Shown: piece by piece, positions 54,895 to 64,000 of the stretch | Position numbering within the stretch: the first letter of the stretch is position 1 | Layout: the number at the start of each line of letters is the position of its first letter | From: Chromohalobacter marismortui | GTDB taxonomy: Bacteria; Pseudomonadota; Gammaproteobacteria; Pseudomonadales; Halomonadaceae | NCBI RefSeq assembly: GCF_004364315.1 | Contig: NZ_SOBR01000002.1 | Span: forward strand, 310,001 to 374,000 | Length of the DNA: 64,000 bases | Reading direction: 5' to 3' | Position numbers and translations under genes: made by a program | The notes under the pieces: generated by a model | What the model was told of the DNA's origin: nothing | Database searches by the model: none | Seen by the model: only the letters and a program-made list of their open reading frames with translations

Positions 54895-55752
54895 ATGTCA
54901 CCTTCCCGCTTGCTGGACTGTCATGCGACCGTGGCCGCACCGCTCAAGCTGGCCATCGCCGGCCTGCTCGTCGGCGTCAGCCTGACTGGCGCCACCTCTG
55001 TGCTGGCCGACGACACCCCTTCCACCGACAGGCGCTCCGTACGCATCGCGGTCGACGTGCCCTATCCGCCCTTCGAATACCGCAAGGCCAACGGCGAGCT
55101 GGCGGGTTTCGAGATCGAGCTGGGCAACGCGCTTTGCCGGCGCGCCAAGCTGGACTGCGAATGGGTCGTACAGGGCTGGGACGGGATCATTCCTGGACTC
55201 TTGGCACGCAAGTACGACGCCATCCTGTCGTCAATGCGCATCACTCCCGCCCGCGAGCGGCAGGTCCGCTTCACCGACCCCTACGCCATGTCACCCAAGG
55301 TATGGGTGGCGCATACTGGCCACGACATCTCGCTCGATGATCCGCAGTCACTCTCCGGCCTGTCGGTGGGCATTCAACGTGGCACCACCCAGGACAACTA
55401 CGTCACCCAGCGCTACAGTGACAGCCTGGACATTCGCCGCTACAACACCGCCGCCGACGTGGCGCTGGATCTGCAAGCCGAGCGCATCGACCTGGCCTTC
55501 ATCAACTATCCGGTGGCGCTCGACACCCTGAACATCGGCGCGAGCGACGCCCAATTCGTGCAGGTCGGACCGCGCATCAACAGCCCCGAGTCGATCTTTG
55601 GCAAGGGTAACGCCATCGCCGTGCGGCCGCGCGACGAAGCGCTCGCCGCCTCGTTCAACCAGGCGCTGGACAGCGTCTACGCCGACGGCACCTTCGTCGA
55701 GCTGATGGAAAAGTACTTCGACTACGACCTGCGACCCGACGCGCGGCTATAA
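54895..55752 (+). CDS. Orphan amino-acid-type periplasmic binding protein (SBP_bac_3)
   Basis: 285 residues. A hydrophobic signal (LKLAIAGLLVGVSLTGATSVLA, shown in parts) precedes SBP_bac_3: VRIAVDVPYPPFEYRKANGELAGF, FEIELGNALCRRAKLDCEWV, GLLARKYDAILSSMRITPARERQV, VRFTDPYAM, with Lys/Arg/Orn/His-binding resemblance. No ABC permease or ATPase genes lie near. It follows the TctA gene by 57 bases in the same direction. AAGGA selects the ATG at 54895 over one seven codons earlier. It may deliver to a distant transporter or act as a sensor input. Confidence 0.9.
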   Translation: MSPSRLLDCHATVAAPLKLAIAGLLVGVSLTGATSVLADDTPSTDRRSVRIAVDVPYPPFEYRKANGELAGFEIELGNALCRRAKLDCEWVVQGWDGIIPGLLARKYDAILSSMRITPARERQVRFTDPYAMSPKVWVAHTGHDISLDDPQSLSGLSVGIQRGTTQDNYVTQRYSDSLDIRRYNTAADVALDLQAERIDLAFINYPVALDTLNIGASDAQFVQVGPRINSPESIFGKGNAIAVRPRDEALAASFNQALDSVYADGTFVELMEKYFDYDLRPDARL

Positions 55753-55761
55753 CGCCTTGCA

Positions 55762-55793
55762 TGGCCGGGCCAACAATGCGCATGGCCCGGCCA
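55762..55793. terminator. Hairpin after the binding-protein gene
   Basis: TGGCCGGGCCA (55762-55772) pairs perfectly with TGGCCCGGCCA (55783-55793), loop of 10. It sits ten bases after the binding-protein stop and 29 before the convergent oxidoreductase stop. No T-run on either side, so termination efficiency is uncertain. Confidence 0.55.
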
Positions 55794-55822
55794 AGCCAGC
55801 GGGTGAACCCGCTTCGCGACGC

Positions 55823-56830
55823 TCAGAACTCCAGGCAGATCTTGCCGAAGTGACGCCCCGCCTCCTGGTGGCGAAACGCCTCGGCGATCTCATCGAGGGC
55901 GAATCGGCGGTCGATGACCGGTCGCATATCACTGGCGTCGATGGCGCGGATCATCTCGATCTGGTCGCGCCGGCTGCCCACGATCAAGCCCTGCAGACGC
56001 GCCTGCTTGGCCATCAACTTGGCCGTGGGGATCTCGCCGCCGCGCCCGGTGAGCACGCCGATCAACGAGATGTGACCGCCGATGCGCACGGCGTCGATGG
56101 ATTGCGGTAGCGTGGCCGGCCCTCCGACCTCGATGACGTGATCCACGCCTCGGCCATCGGTGAGTGCCTTGACGCGCTTGCCCCACGCCGGCTCGGTCTT
56201 GTAGTTGAGCGTGTGATCGGCCCCCAGCTCCTTGAGCCGTGCGATCTTCTCGTCCGAGGACGAGGTCGCGATCACGGTGGCGCCCATCAGCTTGGCGAAC
56301 TGCAAGGCGAAGATGGACACGCCGCCGGTGCCGAGCACCAGCACCGTGTCACCCGCCTTGAGGTTGCCATCCACCACCAGCGCTCGCCAGGCGGTCAAGC
56401 CGGCGGTGGTCAAGGTGGCGGCTTCGGCATGGTCGTAATCACGCGGCGCATGGGTGAACCAGGTCGCGGGACGCACGACCTGCTCGCGGGCGTAACCATC
56501 GACGCCATCACCAGGCGTGGTGGTGAAGTCGCCGATCCGTGCCGGCCCTTCGAGCCACTCGGGGAAGAAAGTCGATACCACCCGATCCCCCACGGTGAAG
56601 TCCTCGACACCTGCGCCCACCGCGTCGACGACACCGGCACCGTCCGACATGGGGATACGACCGTCTTCGGTGGGCATGGCCCCGGCGACGACACCGTAGT
56701 CATGGTAATTGAGCGAGCTGGCATGCACCCGCACACGCACCTCGCCCGGCCCCGGCTCGCCCGGCGCTTCGCGTTCGTGAACATCGAGCTTATCCAGCCC
56801 GCCCGGACTACGTAATGTAACGACGTTCAT
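55823..56830 (-). CDS. Zinc-independent MDR oxidoreductase (quinone oxidoreductase-like)
   Basis: 335 residues. GroES-like domain (VRVRVHASSLNYHDYGVVAG, PMSDGAGVVDAVGAGVEDFTVGDRV in parts) and a Rossmann domain with VLVLGTGGVSIFALQFAKLMGATVIATSSSDEK (split). The cysteines of zinc-type ADHs are missing, so it resembles NADPH:quinone reductases and enoyl reductases. AAGGAG lies six bases before the ATG at 56830. No metabolic partner is adjacent, and the substrate is unknown. Confidence 0.88.
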   Translation of the reverse strand: MNVVTLRSPGGLDKLDVHEREAPGEPGPGEVRVRVHASSLNYHDYGVVAGAMPTEDGRIPMSDGAGVVDAVGAGVEDFTVGDRVVSTFFPEWLEGPARIGDFTTTPGDGVDGYAREQVVRPATWFTHAPRDYDHAEAATLTTAGLTAWRALVVDGNLKAGDTVLVLGTGGVSIFALQFAKLMGATVIATSSSDEKIARLKELGADHTLNYKTEPAWGKRVKALTDGRGVDHVIEVGGPATLPQSIDAVRIGGHISLIGVLTGRGGEIPTAKLMAKQARLQGLIVGSRRDQIEMIRAIDASDMRPVIDRRFALDEIAEAFRHQEAGRHFGKICLEF

Positions 56831-57043
56831 TGCACTCTCCTTACGACCATGCAGCGTTCCCACGACACCACGCCATGACATGGCATCGCGAATGTCTTTC
56901 TTTCATGATGGTGACGATTGGCCACGAGGCAAGGGCGACCGTGACGTTGCCGCCCTCGTCACGGTCCATGCGTCGGTGCATCGCGGGATTGCCGGTGCCC
57001 GCTTGGCGCGGCATAGTGGCTCATCGCCCATCAGGATACCTTC

Positions 57044-57565
57044 ATGCCCCGCTCCCCGGTCATTCCCCTCGATCAGCTCGTGCTCGAACGGCACACCCAT
57101 GGCACACATTTCGAGGCCGCGCAGGCCGCCTTCGCGGCCGCCGCCGGGGCGACGCACCTGGGCGCCCGGCTCGTCGAGGTGCCCCCCGGCAAACGTGCCT
57201 GGCCTCACCACGCCCATCACGCCAACGACGAACTCTTCGTGATTCTCGCCGGCACGGGCGAATTGCGCTGGGGAGAGAACCGCCATCCCGTCACCAGCGG
57301 CGACGTCGTGGTCTGCCCGGCGGGAGGCAAGGAGAGCGCACACCAGTTGATCGCATCGCCGGATAGTCCGATACCGCTTCGCTACTTGGCCGTCAGTTCG
57401 ATGCGCGAGCCGGATATCCTCGAATATCCTGATTCAGACAAACTCGGGATTTTTACCGGCAGTGCGCCGGGCGGCGACACCGATAAACACCCCCTGACAC
57501 GCTTCATGCGTCACTGCGATACGGTCGTCTACTGGGAAGGAGAAACAGGCGACGACACGCCATGA
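57044..57565 (+). CDS. Cupin domain protein
   Basis: 173 residues with a single cupin barrel. Motif 1 resembles WPHHAHHANDELFVILAGTG with three His and one Glu as probable metal ligands, motif 2 is SGDVVVCPAGGKESAHQLIA. The C-terminal IPLRYLAVSSMREPDILEYPDSDKLGIF stretch is typical for a class of small bacterial cupins often listed as unknown. AGGA is seven bases before the ATG. 19 bases separate it from the convergent TPM gene. Function unknown; sugar or organic-acid binding is one option. Confidence 0.85.
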   Translation: MPRSPVIPLDQLVLERHTHGTHFEAAQAAFAAAAGATHLGARLVEVPPGKRAWPHHAHHANDELFVILAGTGELRWGENRHPVTSGDVVVCPAGGKESAHQLIASPDSPIPLRYLAVSSMREPDILEYPDSDKLGIFTGSAPGGDTDKHPLTRFMRHCDTVVYWEGETGDDTP

Positions 57566-57583
57566 GGCGTGCCGTCGGGCATG

Positions 57584-58201
57584 TCATTCCAGCACGACCA
57601 AACGATTGGGCAGTTCATTGCGTTCGTGCGTGGCGGGCACGTTCTCTCGAAGGTGCTCGCCGCATGCTTCGATGCAGGTGAGGAAGCCCTGCAGCGTCTG
57701 GCCTTGCTTCACCTGCTGTGTAAAGGCCGAGACTATCCCCTGCCAGATTTCGTCATCGAGGCGGCTGGAAATGCCGCGATCGACGAGGATCTCCACGTAA
57801 CGCTCGGCTTCGGAGACGAAGATCAGCATGCCCGTGCCGTCTTGCGTATGGTGCAGGTTCTGCTCGAGAAATTGCCGTCGCGCCAGGTTGGCGGCTCGCC
57901 AGAGGCGCACGCGACGCGGGATCAGCCGTGTCGTCACCGCCGGCAACCGAAACACGATCGCCAGCACCGCGAAGCACGCCCACTGCACGATCAAAAGCTC
58001 CGAGGCGTCCAGCCATTGGGGAAAGTAATTGATCGCTCCCGGAATCAACAGGGCCAGAATGCCCGCCCAAAGCAATGGGATATAGGTGTAATCGTCGGCC
58101 TGCGGCGCGAGCACGGTCACCAGTTCGGCGTCGGTACCGTGCTCGATATGCGTGATGGCATCACGCACCTGCTGCTGCTCGCTGTCACTCAATAATGCCA
58201 T
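57584..58201 (-). CDS. TPM domain membrane protein
   Basis: 205 residues. A short soluble start (LLSDSEQQQVRDAITHIEHGTDAELVTVL) leads into two hydrophobic segments (YIPLLWAGILALLIPGAINYF; LLIVQWACFAVLAIVFRLPAV) and then TPM-like elements (LHHTQDGTGMLIFVSEAERYVEILVDRGIS in parts, VSAFTQQVKQGQTLQGFLTCIEACGEHL). This is the second TPM gene type in lemA-associated operons. TPM domains have been linked to photosystem repair in plants and to periplasmic or envelope functions in bacteria. Confidence 0.85.
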   Translation of the reverse strand: MALLSDSEQQQVRDAITHIEHGTDAELVTVLAPQADDYTYIPLLWAGILALLIPGAINYFPQWLDASELLIVQWACFAVLAIVFRLPAVTTRLIPRRVRLWRAANLARRQFLEQNLHHTQDGTGMLIFVSEAERYVEILVDRGISSRLDDEIWQGIVSAFTQQVKQGQTLQGFLTCIEACGEHLRENVPATHERNELPNRLVVLE

Positions 58202-58222
58202 GGTGCTGTCCCTTGCGTTGAT

Positions 58223-59005
58223 CTACCAGTCACCGGAGGCACCGCCCCCGCCGAAACCACCACCGCCGCCACCGAAGCCGCCGCCGCCGAGGCCGCCACC
58301 GCCGCCTCCGACACCGCCGCCCATGGCGCCGCCGAGCAGAACACCACCGAGCAGGCCACCGCGTCCGCGACGACGTCCGCCGCGTCCCCCGCCACCGATG
58401 CCGCGCACGATGGCCATGACGATCATCAGCATGACGAAGAACGCCACCGATGCACCGCCGACATCGCGCGCTTTGTCATGTTCGGGGGCCGCACCGACGG
58501 CAGGCGCATCGGCCATCGGGTCACCGCCGAGAACCTTGATGATCGCCTTAGTGCCCTGGATGATACCGGTCGCGTAATCGCCTTCACGAAATGCCGGGAT
58601 GATCGTCTGCGTGATGATCGCCGAGGACTGCGCGTCGGTCAGCCGCCCTTCGAGGCCGTAGCCGACCTCGATACGCACGTCGCGATCCGCCATGGAGACG
58701 ATCAGCAACGCACCGTTGTCCTCGCCTTGCTGGCCGATGCCCCAGTGGCGGCCCAGTTGATAGCCATATTGCTCGATCGGCACGCCCTGCAAGTCCGGCA
58801 GCGTGACCACGACCACCTGCTCGCTGGAGGCGTCCTCGTGCGCCGCGAGCATGCCGCTCAATTCCTTCTCGGTCGAAGCGTCCAGCAAGTCGGCCTGATC
58901 GACCACCCGCCCGGTCAACTCGGGAAACTCGATGTCCTGCGCCTGGACACTGAAGGCAACGGCCCACAGCAGCAACAAGCCTGTCAGACGAATGCAATGC
59001 TTCAT
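58223..59005 (-). CDS. TPM domain protein with signal peptide and Gly-rich tail (YgcG-like)
   Basis: 260 residues. Signal peptide 1-22 (LLLLWAVAFSVQA end). TPM domain about 25-150: LTGRVVDQADLLDASTEKELSGML, EQVVVVTLPDLQGVPIEQYGYQLGR, GALLIVSMADRDVRIEVGYGLEGRLTD (in parts). A transmembrane helix (VAFFVMLMIVMAIVRGI) and about 60 residues of almost pure Gly with Arg follow, a common feature of this family. Overlaps lemA by four bases, so the operon is lemA, this gene, TPM. Membrane-bound with an extracytoplasmic TPM domain. Confidence 0.9.
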   Translation of the reverse strand: MKHCIRLTGLLLLWAVAFSVQAQDIEFPELTGRVVDQADLLDASTEKELSGMLAAHEDASSEQVVVVTLPDLQGVPIEQYGYQLGRHWGIGQQGEDNGALLIVSMADRDVRIEVGYGLEGRLTDAQSSAIITQTIIPAFREGDYATGIIQGTKAIIKVLGGDPMADAPAVGAAPEHDKARDVGGASVAFFVMLMIVMAIVRGIGGGGRGGRRRGRGGLLGGVLLGGAMGGGVGGGGGGLGGGGFGGGGGGFGGGGASGDW

Positions 59006-59628
59006 TGGAACTCCACCTCAGGCGCCTGGTCGGCGTTCTCGGCCGTGGCTTCGAAATTTTCGCGAACCGACATGTCGCTATACAGCAAGGCATGCCAGAG
59101 TCGCCCGGGGAAGGTGCGAATCTCGGTATTGTACTGCTCGACCGCCTGGATGAAGTCGCGGCGTGCCACGGCGATGCGATTCTCGGTGCCTTCCAACTGT
59201 GACTGCAGCGCCAGGAAGTTCTGATTCGACTTCAACGCCGGATAACGTTCGGACACCGCCATCAGGCGACTCAGCGCGCCGGTCAACTGGCTCTGCGCTT
59301 GCTGGAATTGTTGCAGCTTCGCGGGATCATCCAGCGAGTCGGCATCGATGTTGATCGAAGTCGCCTTGGCACGCGCTTCGATGACGGCGGTGAGTGTTTC
59401 CTGTTCCTGGTTGGCGAAGCCCTTGACGGTTTCCACCAGGTTGGGCACCAGGTCAGCGCGCCGCTGATACTGATTCTCCACTTGCGCCCACGCCGCCTTC
59501 ACTTTCTCGTCCAGCGTGGGGAGGTTGTTGATACCGCAGCCCGTCAGCGTCAGGGCAAGGCACAGCCACAGCGTAACCTGAACGACGGCGCGGGAAGTGA
59601 GCGGCATGGGCATGGGTCGCGGCAGCAT
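59002..59628 (-). CDS. lemA: LemA family protein, lipoprotein form
   Basis: 208 residues from the ATG at 59628. LemA has an N-terminal anchor and a four-helix bundle outside the cytoplasm. A lipobox LTGC places the lipidated Cys at about residue 31. The family signatures YNNLPTLDEKVKAAWAQVENQYQRRADLVPNLVETVKGFA-like are present in pieces (NNLPTLDEKVKAAWAQVENQ, RRADLVPNLVETVKGF), then NFLALQSQLEGTENRIAVARRDF and YNTEIRTFPG. Some bacteria use LemA with TPM proteins in stress or envelope responses. Start alternatives at 59613 and 59607 retain the lipobox. Confidence 0.92.
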   Translation of the reverse strand: MLPRPMPMPLTSRAVVQVTLWLCLALTLTGCGINNLPTLDEKVKAAWAQVENQYQRRADLVPNLVETVKGFANQEQETLTAVIEARAKATSINIDADSLDDPAKLQQFQQAQSQLTGALSRLMAVSERYPALKSNQNFLALQSQLEGTENRIAVARRDFIQAVEQYNTEIRTFPGRLWHALLYSDMSVRENFEATAENADQAPEVEFQ

Positions 59629-59815
59629 ACGTGTTTTCCAGTGATGAGTGCGAAGATGGAGTCCCCAACTTACAGGGGGACATGCAGCATGCATAGTCGC
59701 GTCTGCGCCGAGACCGTATTTCCTGCGCGTGCCAGACGCCGCAAAATTAAACCTGCCTCATACGCCGATGTTGCGTAGAATTCTCGACGTTGCGAATAAC
59801 TTGAAAGGGCATGAC

Positions 59816-60538
59816 ATGGGTAGGGCTTTCCAGAACCGCAAGGAATCCATGGCCAAGACGGCCGACGCCAAGACCAAGGTGTACAGCAAATACGGGCGCG
59901 AGATTTACGTCTGCGCCAAAAACGGCGGCGTCGACCCCGCGGGCAATCTCGCCCTGCGTGGCTTGATCGAACGCGCCAAGAAGGATCAGGTCCCGTCGCA
60001 CGTCATCGACAAGGCGCTGGACAAGGCCAAGGGCGGAGGCGGCGAGGACTACTCCCTCGCGCGCTACGAGGGTTTCGGCCCGGGCAGCTGCATGATCATC
60101 GTCGAATGCCTGACCGATAACCCCAACCGCACCTTCGGCGATGTACGCGCCTGCTTCAACAAGGCCAAGGGCAAGCTAGGCACCCCGGGCAGCGTCAGCC
60201 ACATGTTCGATCACTGCGCGATCCTCGCCTTCGAGGGCCGCGACGAGGAGACAGTCCTGGAAGCCTTGATGGAGGCCGATGTCGACGTTACCGACATCGA
60301 AAGCGACGCCGACCGCATTACGGTGTTTGCGCCCCACACCGACTATGCCAAGACCAAAGAGGCCCTCGCCGAGGCCTTCGGTGAACTCGACTTCGAGGCC
60401 GACGAGATTCAGTTCTTGCCGCAGACCACGACCCCCGTCGCCGGGGATGACGTGGCCATGCTCGACAAGCTGCTCGCCACCCTCAACGATCTCGACGACG
60501 TTCAGAACATTTATCATAGCGCCGAGCGGCAAGACTGA
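59816..60538 (+). CDS. YebC/PmpR family DNA-binding protein, YeeN subgroup
   Basis: 240 residues. [20 protein letters not shown], then [79 protein letters not shown] and [12 protein letters not shown] place it with YebC-type proteins; the spacing and internal PAGN (instead of the YebC DPxxNP) is closer to E. coli YeeN. Proposed roles are transcription regulation or relief of ribosome stalling. AAGGG lies eight bases before the ATG. Divergent from lemA. Confidence 0.92.
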   Translation: MGRAFQNRKESMAKTADAKTKVYSKYGREIYVCAKNGGVDPAGNLALRGLIERAKKDQVPSHVIDKALDKAKGGGGEDYSLARYEGFGPGSCMIIVECLTDNPNRTFGDVRACFNKAKGKLGTPGSVSHMFDHCAILAFEGRDEETVLEALMEADVDVTDIESDADRITVFAPHTDYAKTKEALAEAFGELDFEADEIQFLPQTTTPVAGDDVAMLDKLLATLNDLDDVQNIYHSAERQD

Positions 60539-60658
60539 CTCGGCCTCGCCGACGATACATTCGCCGACGATGCACTTATCGAACAGGCGCACGCCAACCA
60601 CGACAGGCCGGCGTGGGCCTATACAGACCGTCCCTTTTCCACGGGAGCCCGGTATCGC

Positions 60659-61671
<1,013 letters not shown>

Positions 61672-61675
<4 letters not shown>

Positions 61676-62433
61676 ATTTCCGCGCAGTCGGCACCATTTA
61701 CCATTTCGAATTGGCACGCGCGTGGCGCACGCTGCTGCAAAGCCTGGTCTCGCCAGTGATCTCCACATCGCTGTATTTCGTGGTCTTCGGCGCCGCTATC
61801 GGTTCGCGCATTCAAGAAGTCGAAGGCGTCAGCTACGGCGCCTTCATCGTGCCCGGACTGATCATGTTGATGCTACTCACCCAAAGCGTCTCCAACGCCT
61901 CGTTCGGAATCTTCTTCCCCAAGTTCACCGGCACCATCTACGAAGTGCTCTCGGCGCCGGTCTCATACGTCGAGATCGTCCTCGGGTATGTGGGAGCGGC
62001 GGCCACCAAATCCCTCATCCTGGGGTTGATCATCCTCGTCACCGCCAGTTTCTTCGTCCCCTTGCGTATCGACCATCCGCTGTGGATGTTGCTGTTCTTG
62101 ATCCTTACCGCGCTCACCTTCAGCCTGCTGGGCTTCATCATCGGGATCTGGGCGGAAGGTTTCGAGAAGCTGCAACTCGTACCGCTGTTGATCATCACGC
62201 CACTGACCTTCCTTGGCGGCAGCTTCTACTCCATCGACATGCTGCCCCCTGTATGGCAGACGGTGACGCTGTTCAACCCGGTGGTGTATCTGGTCAGTGG
62301 CTTTCGCTGGAGTTTCTACGGCATCAGTGATGTGAGTGTCGGCGCCAGCCTGCTCATGATCCTGGTCTTTCTTAGCCTGTGTCTGGCGCTTGTCGGGTGG
62401 ATCTTCAAAACCGGCTACAACATCAAGCCCTAG
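61672..62433 (+). CDS. ABC-2 type permease (YadH-like)
   Basis: 253 residues with six hydrophobic helices: [53 protein letters not shown] (split), [40 protein letters not shown] (split), [25 protein letters not shown] and [20 protein letters not shown]. This is the ABC2_membrane fold and the genetic partner of the upstream ATPase. The [19 protein letters not shown] stretch is a hallmark of this subfamily. Confidence 0.93.
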
Positions 62434-62518
62434 GCATTTTCAGACAGTCCCCGAGCCTTGAAAATTGGCCCATAGTGCGCGTTAGCGTGCCCATTTGCGT
62501 TTTTACCAAGATGCCGCC

Positions 62519-63514
62519 ATGCCGATTCTGAACAGCACCATCCATCGCATCGACAACCCCGATACCGAGACGCCCGCCACGCTGACGCGCGCCGAACATG
62601 CGCAGTCATCGACGGCGCCGCTCGAGGCGCTGCTGGCGAGTGTCAATGACAGCTTTCATGCCAAGCCCAAGGCGTGGGGCCACTTCGGCGAGACAGGCAG
62701 CAGCACTTTCGCCGCGGGACTCTCGGAGTATTTGGCAGGAACGCTCGATTTCGTCACCTGGAGCGCACGGGTGGCGGAGCGCCTCAATGCCTTGATCGAT
62801 ACCCACCTCTCGGTGGGGGGGCACCTGCTGTTCGTGCATTATCAGCACGGCGAGCGGCAGTACCTGAGCATGGCCATGCTTCACCATCGACAAGGCTTTG
62901 CCATCGACAATGCTCTCGAGGTGACCGAAACGCCGCAGCTCAACCTTGGCCAATTGATGCTCGCCGTGCGCATCGACCTCACCCAATGGCAGGGCGGTCA
63001 TTCACAGCAATATGTATCCTTCATCAAGGATCGCGGCGGCAAGAAGTTCGCCGAAGGCTTCCGTGAACTGCTCGGCGTCGAGGAAGGCGTGGATGCCAGC
63101 GGCGAAACCAGGACCTTGCTCAAGGCATTCAGCGACTATGTCGAACGCCAAGACTTGCCCGACGACGAGAGCCGCGAGAAGACCGATGCCGTGATCGATT
63201 ACGCCAGCACCCAGGCCAAGCACGGCGAAAAAGTAACCCTCGACGAACTGTCTGAACTCGTCGATGAACAGCAACCCAAGGCGTTCTACGACTACATCCG
63301 CCACCAGGATTACGGCCTCTCCGAGGAGATTCCGCCCGACAAGCGCACGCTCAATCAGTTTCGACGCTTCACGGGGCGCGCCAGCGGCGTCTCGATCAGT
63401 TTCGACTCCCACTTGCTGGGCAACAGCATCGAATTCGACGCCGAGCGCGATCGCCTGATCATCAAGCAAGTGCCCGGCGCCCTGAAGGAACAGCTCAAGC
63501 AGCGCGAACGCTAG
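62519..63514 (+). CDS. yejK: Nucleoid-associated protein YejK (NdpA)
   Basis: 331 residues, conserved gammaproteobacterial length. YejK is a nucleoid protein reported to affect topoisomerase IV and gyrase. Signature blocks: LNSTIHRIDNPDTET, LLASVNDSFHAKPKAWGHFG, LFVHYQHGERQYLSMAMLHHRQGFAI (split), LNLGQLMLAVRIDLTQWQ, YVSFIKDRGGKKFAEGFRE LLGVEEGV. I start at MPILNST by homology; a TTG eight codons earlier is possible, and no strong ribosome site is visible. Confidence 0.93.
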   Translation: MPILNSTIHRIDNPDTETPATLTRAEHAQSSTAPLEALLASVNDSFHAKPKAWGHFGETGSSTFAAGLSEYLAGTLDFVTWSARVAERLNALIDTHLSVGGHLLFVHYQHGERQYLSMAMLHHRQGFAIDNALEVTETPQLNLGQLMLAVRIDLTQWQGGHSQQYVSFIKDRGGKKFAEGFRELLGVEEGVDASGETRTLLKAFSDYVERQDLPDDESREKTDAVIDYASTQAKHGEKVTLDELSELVDEQQPKAFYDYIRHQDYGLSEEIPPDKRTLNQFRRFTGRASGVSISFDSHLLGNSIEFDAERDRLIIKQVPGALKEQLKQRER

Positions 63515-63538
63515 GTGTTACCGTCAAGCACTGGAAAA

Positions 63539-64000
63539 TCAGCGCTCCAGATAGCGCGGTTTGACGATACCCTCGAGCGCCTTTGCAGGAATGCGTAGCA
63601 CCGGTTGCCCATACGAGTAGGGCGCGATGTCATAGGCGTTATAGCCTACCCGCCATTCGTCGGCGAGCGGTGCCACGTTGCGGTTCATGCTCAGTGGCCA
63701 GGAGTCGGTAAAGTCGATCTCCGCCCGTTGTGTGTCCAGCCAGCGTAGATGCGCGCGCGACAGCGCCTTGCGATAGGCCGTCGTCTGCCCCTCACGCAGC
63801 ATGTCATCGAGCGTCACGACACGTCGTGCACGCTCATCGATGACCATGAACTGGGTCAGCGGCATGCCGTGCGCACCGCCGGTGAACAGGTAACTATCGA
63901 GTTTGACGGTGGTTAGATCGGCATGCCGGTCATAGACCTCCGCCTTGAAAACAGCCTGGTAACCGGGCAATTCAGGGGCGCGCTCCCGGGCGACCTTGGC
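63539..64000 (-). CDS. DUF3298-domain protein, C-terminal part (runs off the window)
   Basis: At least 153 residues without a start codon inside the window; the frame is open to position 64000. The visible part contains DSYLFTGGAHGMPLTQFMVIDE, VVTLDDMLREGQ, WPLSMNRNVAPLADEWRVGYNAYDIAPYSYGQPVLRIPA (split), the pattern of the DUF3298 domain found in RsiV-like and lysozyme-inhibitor-type envelope proteins. The N-terminal part, which would show a signal peptide, is outside. Convergent with yejK, 24 bases apart. Confidence 0.8.
   Translation of the reverse strand, partial: AKVARERAPELPGYQAVFKAEVYDRHADLTTVKLDSYLFTGGAHGMPLTQFMVIDERARRVVTLDDMLREGQTTAYRKALSRAHLRWLDTQRAEIDFTDSWPLSMNRNVAPLADEWRVGYNAYDIAPYSYGQPVLRIPAKALEGIVKPRYLER

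Overview
The window looks like a chromosomal stretch from a moderately halophilic gammaproteobacterium of the Halomonadaceae type (Chromohalobacter/Halomonas-like). This rests on gammaproteobacterial housekeeping proteins (AceE, AmpD, NadA/NadC, RluB, RadD, MltF, YejK, an E. coli-like deo operon), high G+C, acidic proteins such as ScpB, and a dense set of compatible-solute and organic-acid transporters (BCCT, two tripartite tricarboxylate transporters). The assignment is inferred from protein resemblance only.

Layout. 1-10 kb: 5' end of aceE, ampD, convergent nadC and nadA, three identical tRNA-Lys(UUU) genes with a terminator, the scpA-scpB-rluB operon, and a complete pqqABCDE operon including the 25-codon pqqA. 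10-15 kb: an AT-richer islet of about 3 kb (MOSC protein, class I glutamine amidotransferase, divergent MocR regulator). It sits exactly at the 3' end of radD and is flanked by a 61-bp imperfect direct repeat that is a second copy of the radD 3' coding end. 15-21 kb: small proteins, then a D-tartrate module (tctC-tctA-tctB uptake system, D(-)-tartrate dehydratase, FCD-type GntR regulator). 21-34 kb: purL, mltF, tadA, tesB, an alcohol dehydrogenase/AraC pair, an MHYT-PAS-GGDEF-EAL protein with a degenerate GGDEF, and a TauE-family permease.

34-40 kb: deoR divergent from deoC-deoA-deoB-deoD-cdd, a complete deoxynucleoside salvage operon with a DeoR-type palindrome between them. 39.5-46.5 kb: LysR with two DUF606 half-transporters, a DUF3820 protein, then a BCCT transporter translationally coupled to a CocE/NonD hydrolase and followed by another LysR. 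46.6-56 kb: rhlE, then an FCD GntR regulator divergent from a gamma-glutamyltransferase-like enzyme, two half-size ChrA permeases, a second TctCBA transporter and an orphan amino-acid-type binding protein; this looks like one accessory catabolic/transport cluster. 56-64 kb: MDR oxidoreductase, cupin, lemA-TPM-TPM operon, YeeN/YebC family protein, an ABC-2 exporter pair, yejK, and the C-terminus of a DUF3298 protein.

The most unusual features are the radD-associated islet with att-like repeats and a putative operator, the GGT-ChrA-ChrA-TTT cluster, and the BCCT-CocE couple.
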